Made by a program: the position numbers and the translations under genes
Origin: Roseibium sp. HPY-6
GTDB taxonomy: Bacteria; Pseudomonadota; Alphaproteobacteria; Rhizobiales; Stappiaceae
Length of the DNA stretch: 64,000 bases
Reading direction: 5' to 3'
Assembly (NCBI RefSeq): GCF_040530035.1
Contig: NZ_JBEWCD010000003.1
Span: forward strand, 558,001 to 622,000
Shown: positions 1 through 8,362 of the stretch, in pieces
How the letters are laid out: each line of letters begins with the position of its first letter
How positions within the stretch are numbered: position 1 is the stretch's first letter
Notes under the pieces: model-generated
Databases searched by the model: none
The model's input: only the letters and a program-made list of their open reading frames with translations
What the model was told of the DNA's origin: nothing

Positions 1-529
1 TTTCGGAAGACGCCTGGTTCATCAATGTGCGAATGTCGAATGCCAGGTCGTTGAGTTTCGAGACTGATGCTTTGATCTTTTTGGGCAAGGATACGATATC
101 TTGCTCGGATCGTTTGTCGATTGAATTTCCAATCTGGCTATCGACGGCATCGCGGAGCGATGCAATGCCGGACAGGATCGTATCCAACCGTGTTGCAAAT
201 TCTTTTCGATCTTCAATCGAAGGTGAATTGAGCAAGACTGATTTAGCGTCTGAAAAGAGTGCGTTTGATGTTTTTCGCTGGTTATCCAGCATGCCACGGA
301 TGTCGCTTGACACCGGACTGTCGAGGTTTAGAGCCACTTGTGCCAGGGACCGTTCAAGCGACAATTCTATTGTGGCTTTTGACATGGCACTGACGACAGA
401 TTGCGCCTCGGATGCGCTGTTGAGAGTCTGCAACTTCCCCCATTCGCGCATCATCGCCATGGCTGATAGCAACAGAACTATGCAGGCGATCACCGCATTG
501 ATTGCAATCATCTTTGATTTGATGGACAT
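1..529 (-). CDS. N-terminal part of a membrane sensor protein, possibly a chemoreceptor (partial)
   Basis: Only the first 176 codons are present; the reading frame stays open to the window edge. The start ATG (527-529) follows a GAGG ribosome site. The protein opens with a short basic stretch and one hydrophobic segment at about residues 5-25, then a long, mostly helical and soluble region rich in Ser, Leu and Asp that looks like an extracytoplasmic sensor domain. This layout (signal anchor plus helical sensor) is common in methyl-accepting chemotaxis proteins, but also in sensor kinases and diguanylate cyclases. The signalling module lies outside the window, so the class is an inference. Confidence 0.6.
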   Translation of the reverse strand, partial: MSIKSKMIAINAVIACIVLLLSAMAMMREWGKLQTLNSASEAQSVVSAMSKATIELSLERSLAQVALNLDSPVSSDIRGMLDNQRKTSNALFSDAKSVLLNSPSIEDRKEFATRLDTILSGIASLRDAVDSQIGNSIDKRSEQDIVSLPKKIKASVSKLNDLAFDIRTLMNQASSE

Positions 530-548
530 GCCAACCTCGTAGAATAAA

Positions 549-554
549 ATTATA
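549..554 (-). promoter_or_regulatory. candidate -10 box for the partial sensor gene
   Basis: On the minus strand a perfect TATAAT lies about 20 bases upstream of the sensor start codon, inside an AT-rich intergenic stretch (530-780). A start of transcription near 542 would leave a very short leader holding only the GAGG ribosome site. No convincing -35 box is seen at 16-18 bases, so this is weak. Confidence 0.3.
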
Positions 555-780
555 AATACGGTTACGAAATGTCCTTAAACATCCATTACGAAACACCAAA
601 CATAGGTAGTATTACTTCGTGATTGTGAGTTGTTCTAAGTAATATCAAAAACAGTTTTGCAATCTTAGATAGTAAATCTAAAATAGGCTATTTATAATTT
701 AGCTCGGCGAACAGTTTGCAGGTACTTGTGATTTTGAACGTAAGTGGCTGGGTTGATTGTTTTTACGTCTCATATCAGCA

Positions 781-1668
781 CTATCTGGAAAGCAACCACC
801 GTAACGTATCAAAATGACGCTGCGCGTAGTCGCTTTCAAACGCCCAGGCCATCGTCTGGGCGATTGTCCATAACCGGGCCCTCTCCCGGTCCAGTTCGAG
901 TTCCTCCGACAAACGATCCAACCGGTAAAGCGCTTCGCGTTTCGAATGTCCAAATTCGAAACTCCGAACGATCGGGCTGAGGGCAAAAGCCGGATCGCCA
1001 ACCAACGGTTTTGGATCGATCACCAGCCAGGGTTCGCGATCGGCGGACAAGACGTTGTGGCCATGAAGGTCCTGATGCAGCAATACCTTGCCGGTTTTGT
1101 CTTTCGTCAGTTCACCCAAGGCGTCAAAGGCAAGGTCGACAAGATACTTGTCGCATGGTTTTCCTGCTTTTTCCCAATCAGACCTTATCGATGCGCGCCA
1201 ATGCGCAGCCTCGTCGCCAAGGCTCGTAAATGGCTGGTCTGCCGGGACAAGCAGCTTCTTGAGCAACTTCGAAAGCACGTCGATTTGGTCGACGTCTTCA
1301 GACTCGGCCAGAAGCAGACCAGGACGACAGCGTTCCAGCAAAAGCGCGCCGAGGTCCGGGGCATGGTCGAGTAGATGGATAGCGCCATTGCCATTCCAAC
1401 AGGAAAGCGCGTCAGCTTCGAACCGCGTTTCTCTATGAACGAACTGAAGTTTGAGGACAATGGCTTCCCCGTTGCGCTCGGCCGGGATGACAAGCGAAAC
1501 GTTGCCGCCCTCAAACGGTTGTCCGAGAGCTGAAATCTGAAAACGTTGTCGGGCACGCGAAATCAGGTCCGGAAGACTGTCTAGCCAGGCACGCCCGCCT
1601 TCCAGCCTCTCCAGCCAGACCAATCGGTCTGGAACCTTTATGTGCGTTTCGCGGGAAGCTGGCTCCAC
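781..1668 (-). CDS. APH(6)/hydroxyurea-type small-molecule kinase
   Basis: A 295-residue protein of the aminoglycoside/hydroxyurea phosphotransferase family (streptomycin 6-kinase-like). The kinase-fold signature is clear: the catalytic loop reads HQDLHGHNVL (catalytic Asp and Asn) and is followed about 15 residues later by the metal-binding VIDPKP. The N-terminal half carries an ATP-site beta hairpin (IVLKLQF) and the GALLLERC hinge. Family members phosphorylate streptomycin or hydroxyurea, but chromosomal copies often have no proven substrate. The start is a GTG 18 bases after the stop of the upstream dehydrogenase gene, which suggests co-transcription. Length is close to the family norm. 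Confidence 0.82.
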   Translation of the reverse strand: MEPASRETHIKVPDRLVWLERLEGGRAWLDSLPDLISRARQRFQISALGQPFEGGNVSLVIPAERNGEAIVLKLQFVHRETRFEADALSCWNGNGAIHLLDHAPDLGALLLERCRPGLLLAESEDVDQIDVLSKLLKKLLVPADQPFTSLGDEAAHWRASIRSDWEKAGKPCDKYLVDLAFDALGELTKDKTGKVLLHQDLHGHNVLSADREPWLVIDPKPLVGDPAFALSPIVRSFEFGHSKREALYRLDRLSEELELDRERARLWTIAQTMAWAFESDYAQRHFDTLRWLLSR

Positions 1669-1686
1669 AGGAAATCCGGACGGATA

Positions 1687-2673
1687 TCAAAGCATCGACG
1701 GCAACACGCGATCCGGCGGCCGGTGACCATCCATGAAGGTCTTGATGTTGATGATGACCTTTTCGCCCATCTCAATGCGGCCTTCGATCGTGGCCGATCC
1801 CATATGTGGAAGCAGAACCACGTTTTCCAGTTTCACCAGCTTCGGATTGACCGCAGGTTCATGCTCAAAGACGTCCAGGCCAGCTCCGGCAAGGTCGCCC
1901 GCCTCCAGCATACGGATCAAAGCGTTTTCGTCGATGACCTCGCCGCGTGCGGTGTTGACTACGTAAGCGTCCTTTTTCAGGAGTTTCAGCCTGCGGGCAG
2001 ACAGGAGATGGAAGGTTGCCGGCGTGTGCGGGCAATGGACCGAAACCACATCCATGCGGGCCAGCATCTGGTCGAGGCTTTCCCAATAGGTTGCCTCAAG
2101 TTCTTCCTCCACCTCGTCGGCAACCCGGCGGCGGTTATGATAATGGATCGACATTCCAAAGGCTTTTGCCCGGCGCGCCACGGCCTGACCGATGCGTCCC
2201 ATGCCGATAATTCCGAGGCGTTTGCCCCAGATCCGGTGACCCAGCATCCAGGTTGGCGACCATCCTGCCCAATCGCCTGCGGCAAGCGCACCGATGCCTG
2301 TGGCAAGTCGACGCGGTACCGACAACATCAGCGCCATGGTCATGTCGGCCGTGTCCTCGGTGAGTACACCCGGCGTGTTGGTGACGTTGATGCCGCGATT
2401 GTTGGCCGTGACGACGTCGATGTTGTCGACGCCGTTACCGAAGTTCGCGATCAATTTGAGGTTTTCGCCCGCCTGCGACAGGACGGACGAATCGATCCGG
2501 TCAGTCACAGTCGGCACCAGAACATCGGCAGTTCTGACAGCTTCTACAAGCTCGGCCTGGCTGAAAGGTCTGTCATGTTCATTGAGACGCGTTTCAAAAA
2601 GCTCCCGCATTCGGGTTTCAACCACGTCCGGAAGCTTCCGGGTCACAACAACGACAGGCTTCTTTTTCGCCAT
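1687..2673 (-). CDS. D-isomer specific 2-hydroxyacid dehydrogenase (glyoxylate/hydroxypyruvate reductase type)
   Basis: A 328-residue cytoplasmic NAD(P)-dependent reductase. The Rossmann motif GIIGMGRIGQAVARR sits at about residues 154-168; the catalytic triad is visible as Arg in NTARGEVIDE, Glu in FEHEP, and His in LLPHMGSAT. The substrate-side sequence NFGNGVDNID is typical of the GyaR/GhrB branch that reduces glyoxylate or hydroxypyruvate. The close phosphoglycerate dehydrogenase family is less likely because there is no C-terminal ACT domain. The APH-like gene follows closely on the same strand. Exact substrate cannot be read from sequence. Confidence 0.88.
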   Translation of the reverse strand: MAKKKPVVVVTRKLPDVVETRMRELFETRLNEHDRPFSQAELVEAVRTADVLVPTVTDRIDSSVLSQAGENLKLIANFGNGVDNIDVVTANNRGINVTNTPGVLTEDTADMTMALMLSVPRRLATGIGALAAGDWAGWSPTWMLGHRIWGKRLGIIGMGRIGQAVARRAKAFGMSIHYHNRRRVADEVEEELEATYWESLDQMLARMDVVSVHCPHTPATFHLLSARRLKLLKKDAYVVNTARGEVIDENALIRMLEAGDLAGAGLDVFEHEPAVNPKLVKLENVVLLPHMGSATIEGRIEMGEKVIINIKTFMDGHRPPDRVLPSML

Positions 2674-2919
2674 ACCAACTGCCTTTCGCGCTGCGTTGGG
2701 AATTTGTTAACCCCAACGGATTCACTTTGATGCTGCGCGTTGCGCGAGCGCATGAGACCACACCCTTTCCTTACCAGATGGTTCGGCAGAAACAAGAGAT
2801 CGGTTTCATTCGCCGCGTATTGCCCACCAGCCAGAATCGGCAAGGTGGTTTTTACGCAGTTTTTTCGTTACAGATTTGACGCAACTCAAAGATCAAGAAC
2901 AATTGGACAACCGGACAAT

Positions 2920-3459
2920 ATGACCCGTTCGTTTCCAGGCAGCCGCCACATTGTGTGTGTGATGACAATCCTGTTTGCCATGACCTGGCTGACGGCGCCC
3001 GCCGCGGCGCAAGGCACGACAACCGGCGCGTCGGGGTTGCCCATTCCACGCTTCGTCAGTTTGAAATCGGACCGGGTCAATGTTCGGGTCGGCCCTTCGC
3101 GAGAACATGCCATCGCCTGGACTTTCGTTCAGTCCGGTCTTCCCGTCGAGATCATCCAGGAATTTGAAAACTGGCGCCGCATACGCGACTGGGAAGGCAA
3201 GGTCGGCTGGGTGTTCCATTCTCTGCTTTCCGGCCGCCGGACAGCGCTGGTGACGCCCTGGGAAAAGAATGATCGGACCCCGCTCAGGGCCCGCTCGCGC
3301 TCCGATGCCGATATCGTTGCGGAACTTGAACCCTTCGTGCTGACCTCGGTCACCGAATGTGCGGGTGGCTGGTGCCGCGTCAATGGCGCGCAATATGACG
3401 GCTGGCTCGACCAGACGCGTCTTTTCGGCGTTTACCCGGATGAAATTCTGGAAGACTGA
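2920..3459 (+). CDS. secreted SH3b-domain protein
   Basis: The 179-residue product starts with a typical signal peptide (hydrophobic core VCVMTILFAMTWLTA followed by an Ala-rich cleavage region ending AAAQ). The mature part holds two SH3b modules: one opening with SDRVNVRVGPS, the second covering the RTPLRARSRSDADIVAELE region and the WCRVNG strand. Bacterial SH3b domains in exported proteins usually contact the cell wall. In-frame codons upstream to 2740 lack a signal peptide or conservation features, so the ATG at 2920 is preferred, though its ribosome site is weak. It converges on fabI across a likely shared terminator. Confidence 0.82.
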   Translation: MTRSFPGSRHIVCVMTILFAMTWLTAPAAAQGTTTGASGLPIPRFVSLKSDRVNVRVGPSREHAIAWTFVQSGLPVEIIQEFENWRRIRDWEGKVGWVFHSLLSGRRTALVTPWEKNDRTPLRARSRSDADIVAELEPFVLTSVTECAGGWCRVNGAQYDGWLDQTRLFGVYPDEILED

Positions 3460-3471
3460 ACGGCGGCAAAC

Positions 3472-3500
3472 AAAAAAAGCGGCCCAAGACCGCCTTTTTC
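3472..3500. terminator. probable bidirectional terminator between the SH3b gene and fabI
   Basis: A run of A followed by GCGG, a seven-base loop, then CCGC and a run of T: a hairpin with one mismatch flanked by A and T tracts on each side, between convergent genes. It can work for both strands. Confidence 0.55.
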
Positions 3501-3520
3501 AAAGATTGCTCCAAGCTCGA

Positions 3521-4333
3521 TTAGCTCGCCTGGTTTTCCTGCGCCTTCAATTCGTCCAGACGCGGCATCGACATGATGTTGTAGCCGCTGTCGACGAAAT
3601 GAACTTCGCCGGTCACGCCGCCGGAAAGGTCGGACAGAAGGTACAGTCCTGTCCCGCCAATCTCGTCGAGGGAGACAGTTCGGCAAAGCGGTGAATTGCG
3701 CTTCTGGAAGTTGAACATCAGCCGCGCGTCCGAGACACCCGAGCCGGCAAGCGTGCGGACGGGGCCGGCGGATATTGCGTTCACGCGGATATTCTGTTCG
3801 CCATAATCGACCGCGAGGTACCGGACGGAGGATTCAAGCGCCGCTTTTGCAACGCCCATGACGTTGTAATTCGGCATCACTTTGGTCGATCCGCCATAGG
3901 TCAGCGTGATGATTGAACCGCCATTCGGCATAATATCCGCTGCACGCTTGGCGATTTCCGTGAAGGAAAAGCACGAAATCAGCATGGTACGGGAGAAATT
4001 CTCCCGGGTCGTGTCCGCGTATTTTCCGCGCAGTTCCGACTTGTCGGAAAACGCAACCGCATGAACCAGAAAGTCAATCGTGCCCCAGGTCTCTTTCAGG
4101 GTATCGAAGACATGGTCAACAGACGCGATATCCTCGACGTCGCACGGCAACAGGATCTCAGAACCGACCGACTCGGCCAATGGTTTGGTGCGTTTGCCGA
4201 AGGCTTCACCCTGGTAGGTGAATGCGAGTTCCGCTCCGTGGTCGGCCAGTGTCTTGGCAATGCCCCAGGCAATGGAGTGATCGTTGGCAACGCCCATGAT
4301 CAGGCCGCGTTTGCCCTTCATCAGATCAGACAT
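3521..4333 (-). CDS. fabI: enoyl-[acyl-carrier-protein] reductase (NADH), FabI
   Basis: A 270-residue SDR-type enzyme that performs the last reduction of each fatty acid elongation cycle. FabI hallmarks are present: the atypical nucleotide motif GVANDHSIAWGIA near the N-terminus, and the catalytic Tyr-(x6)-Lys in YNVMGVAK. The start MSDLMKGKRGL matches the family; an in-frame extension upstream would run into fabB and is rejected. The gene starts 10 bases after the fabB stop, so fabA-fabB-fabI form one minus-strand cluster. Triclosan and diazaborine target this enzyme class. Confidence 0.95.
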   Translation of the reverse strand: MSDLMKGKRGLIMGVANDHSIAWGIAKTLADHGAELAFTYQGEAFGKRTKPLAESVGSEILLPCDVEDIASVDHVFDTLKETWGTIDFLVHAVAFSDKSELRGKYADTTRENFSRTMLISCFSFTEIAKRAADIMPNGGSIITLTYGGSTKVMPNYNVMGVAKAALESSVRYLAVDYGEQNIRVNAISAGPVRTLAGSGVSDARLMFNFQKRNSPLCRTVSLDEIGGTGLYLLSDLSGGVTGEVHFVDSGYNIMSMPRLDELKAQENQAS

Positions 4334-4343
4334 GTCGGTCTCC

Positions 4344-5567
4344 TCAGCCGTGGTAGCGCGACAGCGCGAGGGAGGCGTTGGTGCCACCGAAGCCGAAGCT
4401 GTTGGAAAGAACGGTGTCCAGGCCGGCATTGTCGACACGTTCGGTCACGATCTCGTCCTTGTTGAGAGCCGGATCGAGATCAGCAATGTTGGCGGATGCC
4501 GTCATGAAATCGTTCTGCAGCATAAGCAGGCAGTAGATTGCCTCCTGCACCCCGGTCGCACCGAGGCTGTGTCCTGTCAGCGACTTGGTCGAGGAGGCTG
4601 GCGGCTGATGCTCGCCAAACACGCGCCGGATCGCTTCGATCTCTCCGATATCACCGACCGGCGTCGAGGTGCCGTGGGTATTGATGTAGTTGACCTTGCG
4701 GTCCCCGAGCGTTTCGATGGCAAGCCGCATGCAGCGCTCGCCACCCTCACCGGAGGGAGCCACCATGTCGTAACCGTCTGAATTGGCCGCGTAACCCGTG
4801 ACTTCGGCGTAGATTTTCGCGCCGCGCGCCTTGGCGTGCTCCAGTTCTTCCAGAACAACAACGCCGCCACCGCCTGCAATCACGAAGCCGTCGCGGGTTG
4901 CATCATAGGCGCGAGATGCGGTTTCCGGTGTGTCGTTGTATTTGGAGGACATGGCGCCCATGGCGTCGAACAGGCAGGAAAGGGTCCAGTCCAGTTCTTC
5001 ACCGCCGCCGGCAAACATGACGTCCTGCTTTCCGAACTGGATCTGTTCGGTCGCAGCGCCGATGCAGTGTGCGGAGGTGGAGCAGGCGGAAGTGATGGAA
5101 TAATTGATGCCCTTGATCTTGAAGGGCGTTGCCAGGCACGCGGAGTTTGTTGAGCTCATGCCGCGCGTCACCATGAAAGGACCCATTCGTTTCGGCGACC
5201 CTTTTTCGATGACGATTTTGTGGGCCTGGAACAGGTTCTTCGTCGACGGCCCGCCGGAGCCCATGATCAGGCCTGTGCGCGTATTCGAAACGTCGGCCTC
5301 TTCCAGACCACTGTCCGTAATCGCCTGCTGCATGGAGATGTAGTTGTAAGCGGCGCCATCTCCCATGAAACGAAGCTGGCGTTTGTCGATCAGCGACGGA
5401 ATGTCGACATCCGGCATGCCGTGCACCTGGCTGCGAAAGCCGTGCTCTGCGTAGTCCGGTGCAAAACGGATACCGGACTTGCCTTCGCGAAGGCTAGCAA
5501 GCACTTCCTGGGCATTCGATCCGATAGATGAAACGATTCCGATACCGGTGACGACAACGCGTCTCAT
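4344..5567 (-). CDS. fabB: beta-ketoacyl-ACP synthase I, FabB
   Basis: A 407-residue condensing enzyme. The Cys-His-His triad is visible: Cys in [11 protein letters not shown], His in [11 protein letters not shown] and His in [12 protein letters not shown]. Linkage to fabA and the length fit FabB, which elongates cis-unsaturated acyl chains in the anaerobic unsaturated fatty acid pathway, rather than FabF. AGGAG lies just before the ATG. It sits between fabA (126-base gap containing a hairpin) and fabI (10-base gap). Confidence 0.94.
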   Translation of the reverse strand: MRRVVVTGIGIVSSIGSNAQEVLASLREGKSGIRFAPDYAEHGFRSQVHGMPDVDIPSLIDKRQLRFMGDGAAYNYISMQQAITDSGLEEADVSNTRTGLIMGSGGPSTKNLFQAHKIVIEKGSPKRMGPFMVTRGMSSTNSACLATPFKIKGINYSITSACSTSAHCIGAATEQIQFGKQDVMFAGGGEELDWTLSCLFDAMGAMSSKYNDTPETASRAYDATRDGFVIAGGGGVVVLEELEHAKARGAKIYAEVTGYAANSDGYDMVAPSGEGGERCMRLAIETLGDRKVNYINTHGTSTPVGDIGEIEAIRRVFGEHQPPASSTKSLTGHSLGATGVQEAIYCLLMLQNDFMTASANIADLDPALNKDEIVTERVDNAGLDTVLSNSFGFGGTNASLALSRYHG

Positions 5568-5641
5568 TGCGGTCTCCTAATTTTTCACGGCGCGAGCGGC
5601 TTTGGTCTCTTTGCCGGCCTCATGCCTTACATAATGCGCAA

Positions 5642-5669
5642 ACCGGCGTTCCCCAAAAGAAACGCCGGT
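5642..5669. other. perfect hairpin in the fabA-fabB gap
   Basis: A 9-base-pair inverted repeat (ACCGGCGTT / AACGCCGGT) with a 10-base loop lies between fabA and fabB. There is no U-tract on the transcribed side, so it is more likely an mRNA processing or partial attenuation element than a full terminator. Confidence 0.5.
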
Positions 5670-5693
5670 CGAATTCGATCGATGATGTGGGCC

Positions 5694-6200
5694 TCAGGTC
5701 TTCGCCAGGCCGACGCGCAAGTCCGTCGCCTTGTAGATCTGCTCACCATCGGCTTTCAGCCAGCCGTCGGCTATCCCCAGGACCAGGCGGCCTTTCATGA
5801 TCCGTTTGAAGTCAACGCCATATTCCACGAGTTTCACGTCGGGCGTGACCATTCCCTTGAATTTGATTTCGCCGGTGGAAAGCGCCATGCCCTTTCCTTC
5901 CAGTCCGAGCCAGCCGAGAACGAAGCCGGTCAGCTGCCACAGAGCGTCCAGTCCAAGGCATCCGGGCATGACCGGATTGCCCTGAAAGTGGCACGGAAAG
6001 AACCATAGATCCGGTTTGATATCGAATTCCGCACGCGCGTAACCCTTGTCGAACTCTCCGCCTGTTTCGGAAAGTTCGGTTATCCGATCGAACATCAGCA
6101 TTGGCGGGAGAGGCAGTTGGGCATTGCCCGGGCCAAAGAGCTCGCCGCGGCCGCAGGCGAGGAGATCTTCGTAATCGTAGCTGGAGCGGCGCTCGGTCAT
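5694..6200 (-). CDS. fabA: 3-hydroxydecanoyl-ACP dehydratase/isomerase, FabA
   Basis: A 168-residue hot-dog fold enzyme that dehydrates 3-hydroxydecanoyl-ACP and isomerises trans-2 to cis-3-decenoyl-ACP, the committed step to unsaturated fatty acids. The catalytic His is in [14 protein letters not shown] and the catalytic Asp in [10 protein letters not shown], 14 residues apart as in E. coli FabA. Length matches the family (about 171). It is the first gene of fabA-fabB-fabI and is divergent from irr. Confidence 0.95.
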   Translation of the reverse strand: MTERRSSYDYEDLLACGRGELFGPGNAQLPLPPMLMFDRITELSETGGEFDKGYARAEFDIKPDLWFFPCHFQGNPVMPGCLGLDALWQLTGFVLGWLGLEGKGMALSTGEIKFKGMVTPDVKLVEYGVDFKRIMKGRLVLGIADGWLKADGEQIYKATDLRVGLAKT

Positions 6201-6539
6201 TCAGGATCCGTTTTCTTGCTTCCTACCCATGGTTCCTAGGTGGAACGGGTTTGATTTTTCGTCTTGTTTGCGGCGCCTTCCTAACACAGGGGAACCATGA
6301 CCGAAAGATGTCGCATAAGCGAAATTTCAGCGTTTTTCGGGCCATTTGGCAAGTTTTGAGCGAAAGTTTCGCCCAAATATTACCGCCGACTTTGGTTGCG
6401 CCCGGCGGTTAAAACTTGCATCTTGGGCACAAGAAATGGCAGAACTAGGCAAATATTAGCTGAAACAGGTTCTTCATGAAGATGGTATAGGGATAAAACA
6501 GCCATCTGAAACAAGAGCTTAGATTTGGATCGAATTGGA
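6201..6539. other. irr-fabA divergent intergenic region
   Basis: This 339-base region must hold the promoters of fabA (minus) and irr (plus). Visible structure: a 13-base dyad GCGAAAGTTTCGC at 6360-6372, a related GCGAAATTTC at 6319-6328, and a 7-base-pair hairpin ACCGCCG/CGGCGGT at 6382-6409. I see no convincing small gene here. Confidence 0.6.
6360..6372. promoter_or_regulatory. GCGAAA/TTTCGC dyad, possible operator
   Basis: A perfect palindrome around one central base between irr and fabA, with a half-matching copy about 40 bases upstream. The position suits an operator controlling fabA or irr, but no known regulator is assigned. Confidence 0.3.
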
Positions 6540-6971
6540 ATGACGACACACACTGCAATGGAAACAACCGGCAAGGATGTGACCGATATGCTGCGTTCCG
6601 CGGGTCTGCGGCCAACGCGCCAGCGCGTGTCTCTGGCAGAATTGCTCTATTCCAAGGGTGACCGTCACATTTCAGCGGAGCTTCTTCACGAAGAAGCGGT
6701 CGAGGCAGACGTTCCCGTCTCACTGGCGACTGTTTACAACACGCTGCACCAGTTCACCGAGGCAGGTTTGCTGCGTGAAGTCGCGATTGACGGCAACAAG
6801 ACCTATTTCGACACCAACGTGTCCGATCATCACCATTTCTTCATCGAGGGCGAAAACCGCGTGATCGACATCCCGGGTGAGGGCGTCGGCATTGACCGGA
6901 TCCCGCAGGCACCTGAGGGTATGGAAGTTGTTCGCGTCGATGTTGTCGTCCGCGTCCGTGAAAAGCGTTGA
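6540..6971 (+). CDS. irr: iron response regulator Irr (Fur family)
   Basis: A 143-residue Fur-superfamily repressor. The recognition helix region GLRPTRQRV, the ATVYNTLHQFTEAGLLRE winged helix and the metal/heme-binding SDHHHFFIEGE stretch are typical of rhizobial Irr, which controls iron and heme genes in response to heme. The N-terminal Cys-Pro heme regulatory motif of Bradyrhizobium Irr is absent, as in Rhizobium-type Irr. The ATG at 6540 is chosen; a TTG five codons upstream and an ATG six codons downstream are alternatives. Divergence from fabA is the common arrangement in this order. Confidence 0.92.
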   Translation: MTTHTAMETTGKDVTDMLRSAGLRPTRQRVSLAELLYSKGDRHISAELLHEEAVEADVPVSLATVYNTLHQFTEAGLLREVAIDGNKTYFDTNVSDHHHFFIEGENRVIDIPGEGVGIDRIPQAPEGMEVVRVDVVVRVREKR

Positions 6972-6979
6972 TCCGAAGC

Positions 6980-7528
6980 TCAGCGGTTTGACTGGTCGCT
7001 TCTGTTGAAGTGAAACAGAAAATAGTCGGACATGTCGTCATACGTGGCGAGATATCTGCGCCCTTCAGCAACAAATCCCAATTTCAGCAGAAGCCTGGCT
7101 GATCGAGCATTCTCCAAATGCGTTATCGCGCAGAGCCGCTCGAGGTTCATATTCAGCCTCACGTAATCCAGAACCGCCTGCCCGGCTTCGATAGCATAGC
7201 CTTGGCCCCGGTTCTTCTCGCAAAAAGCGTAGCCAAGATCGGGATAATCGAGGTCATCGCGCACGACGAGACCACAGGCTCCGAGCGGCTCCCCTGTCTG
7301 CTTAAGCGCGACCAGCCAGAGACCGACCCCGTGTTTTTTAAAATGCGCGAGCGTTTTTTCCTCTATGTAGCCCGCAGCGTCCGCATCGGTTCGAATGCCC
7401 CGATCGGCAATGAAGCGATGATAGTCCGGCTCGTTCATCATCTGCCTGTAAAAGGCGGCATCTTCTTTTGTTGGCAGGCGGAAGGTCAGGCGTTCGCTCT
7501 CGGGAAAGGGTCCATCTGGAAGGTTCAC
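6980..7528 (-). CDS. GNAT family N-acetyltransferase (RimJ/RimL-like)
   Basis: About 182 residues with the layout of the RimJ/RimL ribosomal-protein-acetyltransferase branch: ERLTFRLPTKEDA at the N-terminus, the acetyl-CoA loop NRGQGYAIEA, and the C-terminal NARSARLLLKLGF helix with substrate-side strand AEGRRYLATYDD. The GTG start at 7528 overlaps the nth stop as GTGA, so translation is probably coupled to nth. A longer reading frame reaching into nth is rejected. Substrate is unknown. Confidence 0.85.
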   Translation of the reverse strand: MNLPDGPFPESERLTFRLPTKEDAAFYRQMMNEPDYHRFIADRGIRTDADAAGYIEEKTLAHFKKHGVGLWLVALKQTGEPLGACGLVVRDDLDYPDLGYAFCEKNRGQGYAIEAGQAVLDYVRLNMNLERLCAITHLENARSARLLLKLGFVAEGRRYLATYDDMSDYFLFHFNRSDQSNR

Positions 7529-8340
7529 GCGGCACTTTCCCTTTCGATCTGCGCTTTGGCGCGCAGGGCGATCTCCGGCACCGCGTCGAACTTCTCTTTC
7601 TCGGTGCTCTTGCAAAGATCGTAGATCACGCAACGTCGGCACTCCGGTTTGCGTGCTTTGCAGATATAGCGGCCATGCAGGATCAGCCAGTGGTGCGCGT
7701 GAAGGGAAAATTCCTTCGGAACCGCCTTTTCCATGGCCTTTTCAACGTCGAGCGGTGTTTTACCTGGGGCGATCCCGATTCTGTTCCCCAGCCTGAAAAG
7801 ATGCGTATCGACCGCAATCGTCGGATGACCGAAGAAGATGTTCAGGACGACATTCGCGGTTTTGCGTCCAACCCCGGGGAGTTGCTCAAGCGCTTCCCTG
7901 TCTTCCGGAACGTCTCCGTTGTGATCGCGGATCAATTGTTCGGAGAGCAGGATAACGTTCTTGGCCTTGTTTTTGTAAAGCCCGATCGTCCGGATTTCGT
8001 CGCGCACCCGGTCCTCGCCGAGGCTGACCATCTTTTCCGGTGTGTCCGCGATCTGGAACAGGTTCTTCGTGGCCCGGTTGACGCCAACATCGGTTGCCTG
8101 AGCGGAAAGAACGACCGCCACCAGGAGGGTAAAGGCGTTGACATAGTCGAGTTCGCCCTCCGGTTCCGGATTGTCTGCGTGAAACCTCTGAAAAACGGCA
8201 AAGGCCTCGGCCTTGCTGTAGCGGGACCGTTTCAGAACCTTGCCGGGATTGTCCACGGAAGGCGTCGTTTTCCTGGTCTGCTTTTTCTTTGCGGACCGTT
8301 TTGGGGCTTTGCGTTTGGCTGAGCTCTTTGCTTGGGTCAT
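7525..8340 (-). CDS. nth: endonuclease III (DNA glycosylase/AP lyase)
   Basis: A 271-residue base-excision-repair enzyme that removes oxidised pyrimidines. The helix-hairpin-helix LPGVGRKTANVVLN carries the catalytic Lys; the catalytic Asp is in AVDTHLFRLGNR. The C-terminal [4Fe-4S] cluster ligands follow the exact Cys-x6-Cys-x2-Cys-x5-Cys spacing. A Lys/Arg-rich N-terminal extension of about 40 residues is longer than in E. coli Nth (211 aa). The start at MTQAKSSAK is chosen; an upstream ATG (MRIDYREF) is possible. It is divergent from the DUF2244 gene. Confidence 0.95.
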   Translation of the reverse strand: MTQAKSSAKRKAPKRSAKKKQTRKTTPSVDNPGKVLKRSRYSKAEAFAVFQRFHADNPEPEGELDYVNAFTLLVAVVLSAQATDVGVNRATKNLFQIADTPEKMVSLGEDRVRDEIRTIGLYKNKAKNVILLSEQLIRDHNGDVPEDREALEQLPGVGRKTANVVLNIFFGHPTIAVDTHLFRLGNRIGIAPGKTPLDVEKAMEKAVPKEFSLHAHHWLILHGRYICKARKPECRRCVIYDLCKSTEKEKFDAVPEIALRAKAQIERESAA

Positions 8341-8354
8341 GAACTCTCTATAAT
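8327..8354 (+). promoter_or_regulatory. candidate promoter giving a leaderless DUF2244 mRNA
   Basis: A perfect TATAAT at 8349-8354 ends eight bases before the ATG of the DUF2244 gene, with a weak -35 (TTTGCT) 16 bases upstream. Transcription from it would start at or next to the ATG, and no Shine-Dalgarno sequence is present. Confidence 0.4.
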
Positions 8355-8362
8355 CAATCCTC

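Noticed and set aside
2740..2919. 60-codon upstream extension of the SH3b gene
   Set aside because: The signal peptide begins at the ATG at 2920; the extension would place it internally.
4334..4438. N-terminal extension of fabI
   Set aside because: It overlaps the fabB end in another frame and lacks a FabI-like sequence; MSDLMKGKRGL is the usual start.
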